Shown piece by piece: positions 36,939-46,165 of a DNA stretch of 64,000 nucleotides. Every line of letters begins with the position of its first letter. Within the stretch, counting starts at the first letter, position 1. Location: the NCBI RefSeq assembly GCF_001636425.1, contig NZ_LWJG01000004.1, positions 1 to 64,000 of the forward strand, written 5' to 3'. This stretch comes from Heyndrickxia acidicola (GTDB lineage: Bacteria; Bacillota; Bacilli; Bacillales; Bacillaceae_C). A program made the position numbers and the translations under genes. The notes under the pieces were generated by a model. The model had not been told where the DNA came from. It ran no database searches and saw nothing but the letters and a program-made list of their open reading frames with translations.

Positions 36939-37349
36939 ATGGTACGTATTATTGATTATCAAGCAACAGAGCCAATTAGCAAGGTTAACAATAATGCACC
37001 CATAGCAATTCCTCATTCTCCAGCACATGTTATACTAGCGTCTATTCATATCAACATTCCTCGTTGGGATGCAAATAAAAATCATGTAGAATTGATTGCG
37101 ACAGTAGGAGTCCGGGGCTTAAGCGGTACATCACAAATTTTATTTAAGATCTTTCGTGATGGACAAGAAATCTTTAGAGCTCAAGAAGGAGTAGAATCGG
37201 ATCCTACATCAGAGGTTAATTATATCGCGACATTCCAAGCAATTGATATGAACGTGGGACGTGGATCTCATCTTTATCAACTGACTGCCGAAAACATTAC
37301 AAATGGACAGAAGCAGCTGTTGTGGGCCCAATTTCCTTTAGTGGGTTAG
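36939..37349 (+). CDS. Exosporium protein C-like spore protein
   Basis: A 136-residue protein that resembles the exosporium protein C family of Bacillus: IIDYQATEPISKVN at the start, IPHSPAHVILASIHINIP, then TSQILFKIFRDGQEIF. No signal peptide; a beta-rich fold is likely. AAGGTGGTG precedes the ATG. Its sigma-K-like promoter and nearby CsxC-like genes support late mother-cell expression and a place in the outer spore layers. Family naming is from memory of the motif pattern. Confidence 0.7.
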   Translation: MVRIIDYQATEPISKVNNNAPIAIPHSPAHVILASIHINIPRWDANKNHVELIATVGVRGLSGTSQILFKIFRDGQEIFRAQEGVESDPTSEVNYIATFQAIDMNVGRGSHLYQLTAENITNGQKQLLWAQFPLVG

Positions 37350-37553
37350 CGGTAGCTCCTGAGACATGGCCTGTTTTTGATAAATTCAAAAATATACTAG
37401 ATTTGCAAGGATAATCATGATAACCAAGAAATATAAGAATTTCTTATGATTACTTTAAACAAACCTCCGTTAGTTGAAAAGGAAGATTATCAAAATATCG
37501 AAGCTGGATATTTAATCCTTTTTCAGCTAAAAGAAACAAAGTAGAATAAACTA

Positions 37554-37596
37554 AGAGTACCAAGGCTTTGTGCCAGGGTACTCTAAGTTTTTAATC
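37554..37596 (+). terminator. Terminator of the exosporium-C-like gene region
   Basis: AGAGTACC and GGTACTCT pair, followed by AAGTTTTT. A 32-codon frame from 37447 (MITLNKPPLVEK) precedes it but has no ribosome site. Otherwise 37350-37811 is empty. Confidence 0.7.
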
Positions 37597-37811
37597 GACT
37601 GTTTTTTAGGAGGCCACCATTTGGCTCTCCCTATTTTACATCTACCATGTTCAAGATAGTGATACTTTGCACTTTGCAATTAAATTGCGGAAAAGGAATT
37701 GAAGCGATATCCCCTCTTTTTTGTAAAATCTGTTATTTCAGCAGCTCTTTTTAATACTTTAGGTCCTTAAAACATGTTAGAGATGAATAAAAATCATTGG
37801 ATTAAACGTAA

Positions 37812-38606
37812 TCAAAGCGCATTTAGTATAGGGAAAAGGAATTGTATCACCTTTTGTTTTAAAGTTAGCGACATTGAATGATTAGATATATTATCTTTAT
37901 TCAAAGGGGAGACAGATAAAACTGCAATATTCCCGTCCGTGTAATACCAATCTCCTCCACCATTGAAACCAAAAAGATTTGGTTGATCAAACGATACAAC
38001 AAGTGCAGATTTCATAAATGGTTTTAAATCTCGGACAACCTTTTCTCTCTCGTCGTCGACAGAAGGTAAGATATGATGAGTGGGTAGATGAGACCTTTTA
38101 CTAAGTTCAATCCCGTGATCATAGGTAGCTGAACCCAGCCAAACCTCCTCATCATTGATGGTTGTATGAGTTTTCCAAAGTCGAATGTGCCCCCTGTTTC
38201 GTACGCTATTAGTTGGTTTTTCAAAAGCTAAATCTTGCTTACGGTGATATAAATACAGGTTACTTACAGGAGCTTTAGGATATGGTAAATTCCCTAAAGA
38301 ATCTAAGGCTATTTTCACACTGGTTCTATCAGTTATTGGATCTGGAATCTCCCACCCTGCTTCTTTAAAATATCTGGTGATTGTCTGTTTAGACCCCAAA
38401 ATAAGGACATTAATTGGATCACCAGGTTTTCCAGACTTGATTGTAGTCTTTAAGGGATAGTTCATTTTTGATAATAACGGACTCTTCCCAAAAGGATAAA
38501 ATTGTATAAAAAGAGTAGCTCCTACACAAAAAACGAAGATAATAATTAGCCCGGAGAAAAAGAACCGTTTGAGATATTTACGAAAAACCTTATTTGAGCG
38601 TGTCAT
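37812..38606 (-). CDS. LssY C-terminal-domain membrane-anchored protein
   Basis: A 264-residue protein with one N-terminal membrane helix (~15-35) and a domain matching the LssY C-terminal family: PINVLILGSKQTITRYFKEAGW, then PVSNLYLYHRKQDLAFEKP, HIRLWKTH and VWLGSATYDHG...THHILPSVDDER. In other bacteria this domain is fused to PAP2/DedA proteins, while stand-alone forms like this have no known role. AAGGGTG lies upstream of the ATG. Monocistronic. Confidence 0.75.
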   Translation of the reverse strand: MTRSNKVFRKYLKRFFFSGLIIIFVFCVGATLFIQFYPFGKSPLLSKMNYPLKTTIKSGKPGDPINVLILGSKQTITRYFKEAGWEIPDPITDRTSVKIALDSLGNLPYPKAPVSNLYLYHRKQDLAFEKPTNSVRNRGHIRLWKTHTTINDEEVWLGSATYDHGIELSKRSHLPTHHILPSVDDEREKVVRDLKPFMKSALVVSFDQPNLFGFNGGGDWYYTDGNIAVLSVSPLNKDNISNHSMSLTLKQKVIQFLFPILNAL

Positions 38607-38975
38607 TTTAATTCATTACACCCTTTTAATCTTTTTTCAATTGTTTTCTTCCCCTGCTAACTCCCCCAATTTATTTCATTATATACTAATTGCTGCACCA
38701 AAGTATTTAACAACTTTAAAAACATAGGTAGATGCGATTGTATAAAGAAAGTCACCTTAAACTTCCTTTCGTTAAATGAGTTTTAGCTGCCAGCAAAGGA
38801 GCTATCATCTTCAAAAACAACCTTTTCTTTCCAAAAAAGGATTTAAGGAGTTATCGGGTAAAATTGTGAGCTCCAGTATTGTAAGTAACATTTAAATCCG
38901 GGAAGTAGACATTAGCTATTTGCTAAACAGCAAGGCCTTTTTTGTCGTTAAAAAACACTTATCCGGATTTATCAC
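38607..38975. other. Gene-free intergenic stretch
   Basis: No start-supported frame, hairpin or repeat of note. Confidence 0.4.
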
Positions 38976-39089
38976 ATGCAATGCAGGAGTGAATTGCTAG
39001 GTGATGCAATCTCATTTTCATTTTCGTTGGCGTATTATGAGGAATTTAACGGTACAAGGAATTATCTCTTTGGAAGGGGTGGCGGTGAT

Positions 39090-39311
39090 ATGCTAGCCGA
39101 GAGTCTATCATCAGAAACGATAGCAAGAATTCCATTTGCCAAACGTAATGAAAACAAAGAGTCAAATTTATTTTTTGAGGATTTAATTACCGGTGAAATG
39201 TTTACATCCTTAGCTGAAGAAATTATATACAGAAGAGAAAACATTCAAAAAAAATGGAAGGGTAAGATAAATGGTTTTATTCCATTATCTTACCCTTCTT
39301 ATGATAATTAA
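39090..39311 (+). CDS. Hypothetical 73-residue protein, doubtful
   Basis: A frame open from 38976, with a plausible internal ATG at 39090 after a GGTGGCGGTGAT stretch, encodes a charged protein (SETIARIPFAKRNENKES, ITGEMFTSLAEEIIYRRENI). The final 15 codons coincide with a long inverted repeat (39258-39300), which could instead be a terminator, and the stop overlaps the stop of the CxxC mini-gene on minus. No family recognised. Confidence 0.3.
   Translation: MLAESLSSETIARIPFAKRNENKESNLFFEDLITGEMFTSLAEEIIYRRENIQKKWKGKINGFIPLSYPSYDN
39258..39300. terminator. Long hairpin, probable bidirectional terminator
   Basis: AAGGGTAAGATAAATGG pairs with CCATTATCTTACCCTT (one bulge) around a short loop, downstream of the minus-strand formate dehydrogenase group. 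Confidence 0.7.
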
Positions 39312-39454
39312 AGTAGCTCTTCACTATCAAACGATGGAAACTTACGATCGTTTCTACAATTTTCACAAACATGTAGCACTCTTTTTGATGAGGATAGTTC
39401 GTTCTCTTCCTGTACCATTCGATCTATAGAACCACAAACTTCACATACTTTCAT
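39308..39454 (-). CDS. CxxC zinc-ribbon mini-protein
   Basis: A 48-residue protein starting MKVCEVCGSIDR with two CxxC pairs (CEVC at 4-7, CENC at ~30-33), the spacing of a zinc ribbon. AAAGGAT precedes the ATG. It follows the HMA-like gene on the same strand and may belong to the formate dehydrogenase operon. Function unknown; a metal- or redox-sensing accessory is one possibility. Confidence 0.6.
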   Translation of the reverse strand: MKVCEVCGSIDRMVQEENELSSSKRVLHVCENCRNDRKFPSFDSEELL

Positions 39455-39502
39455 CAATGAGATCCTTTCTATTGAGTTCTTCTTATAATTTTGAGAAGAA
39501 CT

Positions 39503-39712
39503 CTAATCATTAATGTCAAACCCTGTATTTTTGACAGCTTGAATAAAGTCTGTCAAAGAAGCCGCTCTCTCATTATAACTAATGGTGGCCGCTTGATTTA
39601 CAACACTTACCTCTGCTTCGCGGATTCCCCAAACATCTTTTAGGGCATGAAGAATTTTATTAGCATCCTGCTCATTATTTATTCCGATTATCTTGATGCA
39701 TTCTTTTTCCAA
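39503..39712 (-). CDS. HMA-fold protein lacking the CxxC metal site
   Basis: A 69-residue protein with the heavy-metal-associated beta-alpha-beta-beta-alpha-beta pattern (IKIIGINNEQDANKILHALKDVWGIREAEVSVVNQAATISY, split at about residue 25) ending in FIQAVKNTGFDI. The usual M-x-C-x-x-C loop is replaced by GINNEQD, so it should not bind copper as classic members do. The start is TTG at 39712 with GGAG 8 bases upstream. It follows the DUF1641 gene by 15 bp, so probably the same operon. Confidence 0.65.
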   Translation of the reverse strand: MEKECIKIIGINNEQDANKILHALKDVWGIREAEVSVVNQAATISYNERAASLTDFIQAVKNTGFDIND

Positions 39713-39727
39713 TTAACATTCTCCATT

Positions 39728-40225
39728 CTAATGAAGTTCTTGTTTCCCTTCTTTAAACACTTCACCCATCCCTTCTAAAAGCCCTATCATATTAACTAAT
39801 GCTGTCTTCACTTCATCATTTCGAATAACACTTCCAAGTTTCCAAAGGCTTGCTTTTTCATGCTTATCGACATTTTCCCCAAATTTCACAAGACCTCTAC
39901 CAACTCCATTAAGCATAATTTGTAATTGATCAGGGTTAACTTGTCCAAGAAAACTTAACGCATTCATTGCATTTTTAATGGTATTATACATGCTAGGCTG
40001 ATTTATTTGTTGAAGAGCTATTAATGCTACATCAACACCGTTTTGAATAAGCGCTTTAATCGCTTCTAGAACACCTATTTTATGTAGTTGTTCCATAAGT
40101 GCAAGAGCTTCCATAACAGCGTCCCGATTATCTGCTAAAGCTTTTAAAATATCTGCAACTGCTTCTTCTTGCACCTGTTCAGCAGTAGGAATGTCTCTTC
40201 TAATTTGCTTGATTGCTTTCGCCAA
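39728..40225 (-). CDS. yjgD: DUF1641 protein, formate dehydrogenase partner (YjgD-like)
   Basis: A 165-residue helical protein of the DUF1641 family (LEQLHKIGVLEAIKAL, then SMYNTIKNAMNALSFLGQVNPDQLQIMLNGVGRGL). I start it at TTG 40225 because AGGAGG lies 8 bases upstream; GTG 40234 abuts that site. It overlaps the end of the formate dehydrogenase gene by about 26 bases, so translation is coupled. The same gene pair (yjgC-yjgD) occurs in B. subtilis. Its role is not established; an electron-transfer or assembly partner is likely. Confidence 0.82.
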   Translation of the reverse strand: MAKAIKQIRRDIPTAEQVQEEAVADILKALADNRDAVMEALALMEQLHKIGVLEAIKALIQNGVDVALIALQQINQPSMYNTIKNAMNALSFLGQVNPDQLQIMLNGVGRGLVKFGENVDKHEKASLWKLGSVIRNDEVKTALVNMIGLLEGMGEVFKEGKQELH

Positions 40226-43181
40226 GCTCCTCACCTCCTACTTTATAAAGTTCATTGATTTGAGTAAAATCATCTCGTTTCCACTTTTCCTCTACACGTA
40301 CACTGATTTGTGGCATACGATTTCCAAAACGATGATTTACCTTAGGTAATGGTGGTTCACCTGTTTTTTCTAGGACTTCCATCTTTACGCTCATTTCTTT
40401 ATAAGCCGGAGTATGAGTGACTGAATCATGATAACTACTTGTCAATTTATTAACAGCTTCGTCGTCTTCTCTTGTATTCATTGGCAAGTATATTTGCTTT
40501 CCCTGTACACGATCTGTAACAATAGTTCTTACTTTTACTTGGCCATATGGTGACGTTAACCGTACTAAGCTACCATCTTGGAGACCTCTCTCCTCTGCTA
40601 ATTCCGGGGATACTTCGAGCCAAGGGTGTGGAACTTTATGTGTAAGTCCTGGAGATCTGTATGTCATGTTCCCTTCATGGAAATGCTCCAACAGTCGACC
40701 ATTATTTAAGTGCAAATCATATTCTTTTCCAGCTTCAAAAGGCGGAGTCCATTCAACAGGAAATAGTCTTGCTTTCCCATCTGGAAAGCCGAATCCTTCT
40801 TGAAAAAGAAGTGGAGTATCAGTACCATCTTTTGCAACAGGCCAGTGTAGACTTTTAAATCCTTCAAGTCTTTCATAGCTTACACCCTCAAAAAGATTAC
40901 AAAGGCTTGCTGCCTCATCCATAACTTCACTTGGATGTTTATAAGACCAATTCGCTCCAAAATGGTTCGCAAGTTCTACAAAAATTTGCCAATCTGGTTT
41001 TGAATCACCTAGTGGTTCGAACACTTGGTAAAATCTTTGAATTCTACGCTCAGTGTTTACAAAGGTACCATCTTTTTCAAGACTAGGGGAGGCAGGTAAA
41101 ACTACATCCGCAAATTGTGCAGTTTTACTGAAAAACACATCTTGTACAATGAAGAACTCTAAATCTGCAAGTTCAGAATCCACAAAATTTGCATTCGAAT
41201 CTACAAATGACATTTCTTCACCAAATAAGTACATCGCCTTTACTTTACCTTCTTTAATACCTTCCAGCATGCCATGATTATCATATCCAGGATCTTTAGG
41301 TATCTTAACATTCCATGCCTTTTCAAATCGTTTTCGAGCTTCTTCATCTTGAACTGCTTGATAACCAGGTAACCATGAAGGCATTGTGCCAAAATCACAA
41401 GCCCCTTGAACGTTATTATGTCCCCGAAGTGGATAAGCTCCTGCTCCTGGTCGTATATAGTTTCCTGTTACGATAAGTAAATTCGAAATGGCAGTACTTG
41501 TATCTGTTGCTCCTTTATGTTGAGTAACCCCCATAGCCCAAAGAATGCAAGTTCCATCAGCTTCATGAATCATCGTCGCTACTTGAATAAGTTCTTCTTT
41601 AGTCACTCCAGTCATTTTTGAAGCATAGTCTAAGGTGTACTTATCTAATGTTTTAATATAATCATCGACACCATTTACATGTTTTTTTAAGAATTCCTTG
41701 TCATGCCATCCTTGATCAATAATATATTTTGTCACAGCAGATATCCAGATGAGATCTGTACTGGGATTAGGTTTAATAAAAAGGTTAGATCGCTCAGCTA
41801 ATTCATGCTTCCTGATATCAGCAACAATCAATTTCTGCCCATGAAGTTTATGAGCCCGCTTAATACGGGTTGCAAGAACTGGGTGCCCTTCAGCAGGATT
41901 AGCACCTACTATAATAACCAAGCCCGCTGATGCAATATCTTTGATGGTTCCAGCATCCCCTCCAATACCAACTGTGCGTAAAAGTCCTGCTGTAGCAGGT
42001 GATTGACAATATCTTGAGCAATTATCAATATTGTTAGTTCCTATAACCGCGCGGGCGAATTTTTGGATTAAAAAATTTTCTTCATTTGAACATTTGGATG
42101 AGGCAATGAATCCCATAGAATCAGGACCATATTTTTCTTTAATCTCAGATAGCTTTGAAACAATTAATGAATATGCCTCTTCCCAACTTGATTCTACAAA
42201 TTCGTCTCCTTTACGAATGAGAGGTTTAGTTAAGCGCTCATCGCTGTTCACATAATCCCATCCCCATTTTCCTTTTACACAAGTTGAAATTCCATTAACA
42301 GGGGACTCTTCTAAAGGCTCGATTTTTAATATATGGCGACCTTTTGTCCATACTTCAAAACTACATCCTACACCGCAATAAGTACAAACTGTCTTTGTAC
42401 GTTTGATTCGAGACTTTCTCATTGCTGATTCTATCTCAGATACTGCAAAAATCTCTTTGTAACCTGGTTCTACTTCTTTTGTCAAATCGACCATTGGTTC
42501 TAACATTCTTGGAGGAATTTTCGTTAAATAACCAGCTTCCCCTAACATGGATTTCTCCATTAATGCATTACATGGACAAACCGTTACACAATGTCCACAT
42601 GAAACACAAGATGATTCATCGATGGGTACATCATTATCCCAGATAACGCGAGGTTTTTCACGATTCCAATCTATTGAAAGTGTTTCATTCACTTGTAAAT
42701 CTTGACAAGCTTCCACGCACCTTCCACATAAAATACATTGATCTGGCTCGTATCGGTAAAAAGGATGGGAAAGGTCAGTGGAATATGGCTTAGCTTCAAA
42801 TGAATATTTTTGGTGTTCAATTTCCAGATATTCCGCTGTATTATGAACAACACAATTCCCATTGTTATTGTCACATACTGTACAATACAATTCGTGGTTT
42901 TTTAATATCCTTGACATTGCCTCGTATTGAGCATCCTTTACCGTTCGGGATAGGGTATCAATATTCATCCCAGGCTCTACTTTTGTGGAGCAAGCTCGAA
43001 CCATTTTTCCTCCTGCATTTACAAAACAGGTGTCGCAAGTTTGAATGGCACCAAGGTTTGGATGGAAACAAATGCTTGGGATATACGATTCATTTGCCTG
43101 AGCTACTTCCAAAATAGTTTGTCCAGGGTGAGCTATCATATCCTTTTCATTAATACGAACCGTAAATGAAGATTCTTTCAT
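40200..43181 (-). CDS. yjgC: Molybdenum/tungsten formate dehydrogenase catalytic subunit (YjgC-like)
   Basis: A 993-residue fused enzyme. An N-terminal [2Fe-2S] domain (Cys38, Cys49, Cys52 and a later Cys) is followed by an NADH-dehydrogenase-G-like His/Cys cluster region (YCTVCDNNNGNC), two [4Fe-4S] ferredoxin sites (CILCGRCVEAC; CVSCGHCVTVCPC), a fifth cluster at CTYCGVGC and the bis-MGD molybdopterin domain. The active-site residue is Cys in NCSRYCQSP. It oxidises formate to CO2. GGAGGG precedes the ATG. It leads an operon with DUF1641, HMA-like and CxxC proteins; moaA nearby supplies the cofactor pathway. Confidence 0.93.
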   Translation of the reverse strand: MKESSFTVRINEKDMIAHPGQTILEVAQANESYIPSICFHPNLGAIQTCDTCFVNAGGKMVRACSTKVEPGMNIDTLSRTVKDAQYEAMSRILKNHELYCTVCDNNNGNCVVHNTAEYLEIEHQKYSFEAKPYSTDLSHPFYRYEPDQCILCGRCVEACQDLQVNETLSIDWNREKPRVIWDNDVPIDESSCVSCGHCVTVCPCNALMEKSMLGEAGYLTKIPPRMLEPMVDLTKEVEPGYKEIFAVSEIESAMRKSRIKRTKTVCTYCGVGCSFEVWTKGRHILKIEPLEESPVNGISTCVKGKWGWDYVNSDERLTKPLIRKGDEFVESSWEEAYSLIVSKLSEIKEKYGPDSMGFIASSKCSNEENFLIQKFARAVIGTNNIDNCSRYCQSPATAGLLRTVGIGGDAGTIKDIASAGLVIIVGANPAEGHPVLATRIKRAHKLHGQKLIVADIRKHELAERSNLFIKPNPSTDLIWISAVTKYIIDQGWHDKEFLKKHVNGVDDYIKTLDKYTLDYASKMTGVTKEELIQVATMIHEADGTCILWAMGVTQHKGATDTSTAISNLLIVTGNYIRPGAGAYPLRGHNNVQGACDFGTMPSWLPGYQAVQDEEARKRFEKAWNVKIPKDPGYDNHGMLEGIKEGKVKAMYLFGEEMSFVDSNANFVDSELADLEFFIVQDVFFSKTAQFADVVLPASPSLEKDGTFVNTERRIQRFYQVFEPLGDSKPDWQIFVELANHFGANWSYKHPSEVMDEAASLCNLFEGVSYERLEGFKSLHWPVAKDGTDTPLLFQEGFGFPDGKARLFPVEWTPPFEAGKEYDLHLNNGRLLEHFHEGNMTYRSPGLTHKVPHPWLEVSPELAEERGLQDGSLVRLTSPYGQVKVRTIVTDRVQGKQIYLPMNTREDDEAVNKLTSSYHDSVTHTPAYKEMSVKMEVLEKTGEPPLPKVNHRFGNRMPQISVRVEEKWKRDDFTQINELYKVGGEELGESNQAN

Positions 43182-43701
43182 GCTTTACCCTCCATTTCAT
43201 GATTATTCTAAGTATGTCAAGTATGCCCTTTTAACTAACAAAGTATTTAATTTGCACATAAAGTATTTCCAGGAGGATTTATGTTAAGACATGCTTCCTA
43301 AATTTAATATTTTCAATAAAAACTAAATATAGAATCAAAATTGTAACACTTAAACTAAATGGCCTGGGAAGTTCTACAGGCGTGATAAGAAACCTTTTCT
43401 CATCCCTTTGTTTAATGACAATCCCAAATTAAATTATTCAAGAAACTTCTCTTGATTTTTACATAACAATCATTTCCCCCAAAATACACCTTCATTAATT
43501 GAAATAGTATTATGCGCTCCAACATATAACCAAACTATGAATTTCTTGGATCTGAATCTATTAATTTAAAATTTCTCTTTTTTATTAAATTAATAGTGAT
43601 ATTTAATTGTTTTTTTAAATGTATAAAACAATCTAATCATGTCGAATCTAATCATGAATTTTCAAACATAGTTCTAATATTATTGGAAGAAGGTCTGAAA
43701 C
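43182..43701. other. Upstream region of the formate dehydrogenase operon
   Basis: No gene. AAAGTATTT occurs twice, about 21 bp apart (43240-43270), close to the operon start and perhaps part of its control region. The rest is AT-rich and featureless. Confidence 0.35.
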
Positions 43702-43920
43702 GTGGATAAAGAAAAACTATATAAACAAGTGCATGGCATGATTATCTCTTCAACTAAAGAACCCAAGTATTCAGCAATTTCAACTGTGAAAGTCGCTGAT
43801 CTACTTAATGAGGAAATTGATGTTGTCGAACATACACTACAGGAATTAGTAGAGGAAGGAAGACTTAAAAAATCAAGACTAAATGATCCACCAAATTATG
43901 AAATATATTTATTACCATAA
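43702..43920 (+). CDS. Small winged-helix-like protein
   Basis: A 72-residue protein with GTG start behind AGAAGGT. The pattern VADLLNEEIDVVEHTLQELVEEGRLKKSRLNDPPNYEIYLL is a winged helix: recognition helix, then a wing strand. It is divergent from the formate dehydrogenase operon with 520 bp between, so it may regulate it, though some relatives are only structural accessory proteins. Family not named. Confidence 0.6.
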   Translation: MDKEKLYKQVHGMIISSTKEPKYSAISTVKVADLLNEEIDVVEHTLQELVEEGRLKKSRLNDPPNYEIYLLP

Positions 43921-44150
43921 GAAAAGTTGATCGTTCGTATACGTATTAACATTTAAATATCTGAACCAGCTGATTATATATATCAAAAAGGCAAAATAGC
44001 ATTTATATTTAAAATATTTATTTCGCTAAGTTCTACTTTTCAGTAGAATGTTAATTTCATGGTTAATCAAGGATATTACTTTTTTGAATTGTTTTAAGGT
44101 TAGGCATCTCAAAGATAATGAAGAAAAATTTATATAAGAGTTTGGCATGA

Positions 44151-44183
44151 TAGGGGAAACGCTGTTTAAAAAGCCTCTCCTAT
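44151..44183 (+). terminator. Terminator interrupted by the 769-bp element
   Basis: ATAGGGGA pairs with TCTCCTAT, and the T tract that follows is where the 9-bp target duplication CTATTTTCT begins. The hairpin would terminate the winged-helix gene. Confidence 0.5.
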
Positions 44184-44280
44184 TTTCTTAACGGGTTCGG
44201 TTTTGGAGTACAAAACTCGAAAACGTATATGAATTTACAACACAAATCGCATAGTAATTAACAATAAATTAGCAAGCAAA

Positions 44281-44316
44281 AAAGCGGTGGAATTCGCATT
44301 CCTCCGCTTTACTTTT
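44281..44316 (+). terminator. Hairpin inside the 769-bp element
   Basis: AAAGCGGTGGAAT pairs with ATTCCTCCGCTTT around TCGC (one mismatch), with a T-rich run after it. It may block transcription entering from the left flank. Confidence 0.65.
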
Positions 44317-44448
44317 TATACTGTACAGTAGTGACGAACTACGTAGGACCCAATCCAAAAACATTTATTAATTTGTTATTACTTACCAATAGTGGTAGTA
44401 TTAACTTACATAGTGTTGAGTCCTATGTAAAGGAGGAACTACAGCACT

Positions 44449-44604
44449 ATGATGAGTGAATGGGAATATTTACTCATTGCAAGAGAACTGGGACGTTTAC
44501 TGCTAGAATACGAATTTTGTAGCGATACCCTGGTCAAGAACAATATCCATCAAGATATTCTTCTACTCGTTGACGCTTTAACATTGACTGCTATTTTAAT
44601 TTAG
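44449..44604 (+). CDS. 51-residue protein inside the element, unknown
   Basis: ATG at 44449 with a perfect AAAGGAGG 12 bases upstream. The product (MMSEWEYLLIARELGRLLLEYEF...) is hydrophobic and acidic, all-helical by pattern, ending in Leu/Ile-rich residues. No membrane topology or family can be assigned. It is the only candidate cargo of the element. A TACGTAGGAC/GTCCTATGTA inverted pair (about 44341 and 44419) brackets its upstream region. Confidence 0.4.
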   Translation: MMSEWEYLLIARELGRLLLEYEFCSDTLVKNNIHQDILLLVDALTLTAILI

Positions 44605-44966
44605 CAGTTTTTTTTTTAACCAAAAAATGCTTTAATATCGATGAGATTAAGGAGAGCATATACTGCGATATAAAACTTTTAAGTAAAGCACTCTTCCTAT
44701 GCGATCTGCCTAAAACATTTCAGCACTAGATTTGTCATAAGAAATGTGCTGCACTATTTGGGTCTACTTTGTCTTTACTTATAATCTTATCTTAACACCT
44801 TTAAATGATATTCGATAAAATTTGATGTGTTATTTTGACTATAAAACATCTAAAAGTATTGATACAACAACAAATAATTAGCTACTAATTCATATGCTTA
44901 TTTGGTTGCTAATTCTATTGTGAATTGACTTTTTGTACTCCAAAATCGAACCTGTTACTATTTTCT

Positions 44967-45231
44967 CTTGTTATTTGTTAATAGCACTAAACTATCTTTA
45001 TCCAAATAAAGAAGTACTATTTCTGTAATATACATAGTTTAATTTGAATGTATCACCTTTTTAATGTTTAGAATTCCCCAGTTTTAGAGGAGTTTTATAT
45101 TTTCCTTCTCTTTACTCTATTTAAATAATCTTCCGGTTATCTAGAAACAACAATTTATTTATTGGAAAATTTATACATTTTAACTAAACAAAAAGAAAAG
45201 AAGGCATAAGCGCTTCTCTTCTTAGAGTTAT
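44967..45231. other. Gene-free AT-rich stretch
   Basis: No supported frame. It follows the right target duplication of the element. Confidence 0.4.
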
Positions 45232-45417
45232 CTAATAACTGAACCAAAAAGACCAAGTAACTGAATTTCCAGTTTTGGGGCAAGCCGGGAATGACTCTTC
45301 TTTTTGAAGAACTGCGTATTGACCATCTGCATCTACGTAATGGCCTGATTCCAAGACTGTTTCTCCGGTTCTATATACGCGGCTTTCTCCTGTAGGTTGA
45401 TTTGTGAAATGAGTCAA
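45232..45417 (-). CDS. YjzC-like small protein
   Basis: A 61-residue protein with the core RVYRTGETVLESGHYV and a Pro-Cys-Pro turn near the end, resembling the YjzC family of short Bacillus proteins (pattern similarity only). The start is TTG at 45417, with AAAGGAGG 7 bases upstream. Family function unknown. Monocistronic. Confidence 0.6.
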   Translation of the reverse strand: MTHFTNQPTGESRVYRTGETVLESGHYVDADGQYAVLQKEESFPACPKTGNSVTWSFWFSY

Positions 45418-46003
45418 GTAATTTCCTCCTTTTACTTATTGAACATTTGTTAGTTTTACAAAGAGAACTAAGTTTATACTTCATGTGGCTGTTCAAATAA
45501 ATTAACTCTACAAAAATATTCATTCACAGCCTTTTATTACTGCTAACGTATATTATTATTACGTCAAACCCCTGAGCAGATTCCAATTATGATTTAACGA
45601 GCCATGATTTCAGGAATTAAAAAAATTAAGGGTTAGATGATTAAACCCTAGATATCCGCTTTATTCCAGAACCATCCAATATCCCATGGTTTTATAAGAT
45701 ATTATTTGGTGAGGGAAATATCTTGGTAATTTTGACCAAAGAATATTATGTATTATGAATAATATTGTAATCAAATTTTTAATCCCTTATAATATGTTGT
45801 GCTTAAAAAGGGACAATAATTCAAATTAGCTTTTTAAAAATCAACTGCAACAATGGTTTGAAGGATTACCTAATTGTATCAAGATATTCCTACCCATCTA
45901 GTATTCGAGTAAATTGAAAAGTACTTGGTTAAAGCAAAATCGATTCTTCTGAATTTGTTTGCAAAAAGGAGTAAAATTCCTCAATAAGTACAACTTTAAT
46001 ACA
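45418..46003. other. Gene-free AT-rich stretch
   Basis: Long intergenic region with no supported reading frame or clear repeats. Confidence 0.4.
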
Positions 46004-46038
46004 CTAAAAGACCCCTCTCACATGAGAAGGGCTTTTAG
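46004..46038. terminator. Terminator near the moaA end
   Basis: CTAAAAGaCCCcTCTC and GAGAaGGGcTTTTAG form a long stem with a four-base loop, 128 bp past the moaA stop on its strand. Confidence 0.75.
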
Positions 46039-46165
46039 AATTAAAATGGTATTGAATGTTATAGGACTAATTTAATAAAAATCCAACCCATAAAATTAGA
46101 ATTTTTCAGCTCTACTATACCAATTGCTTATTCAGTTCATAATAAATTTTTTATTATCGTAATTT

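Larger units (their letters stand above)
44180..44966. mobile_element. 769-bp non-autonomous transposon-like element with 9-bp target duplication
   Basis: The element spans 44189-44957. Its ends are inverted repeats of ~27 bp, TAACGGGTTCGGTTTTGG at left and its near-complement at right (two differences). CTATTTTCT directly flanks both sides (44180-44188 and 44958-44966), a perfect 9-bp target-site duplication. Inside are a strong hairpin (44281-44310), a 51-codon reading frame and AT-rich DNA, but no transposase. The same ends bound the larger unit at 54999-61583. Family unknown; ISLre2-, IS256- or IS4-type enzymes commonly make 8-10 bp duplications. Confidence 0.85.
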
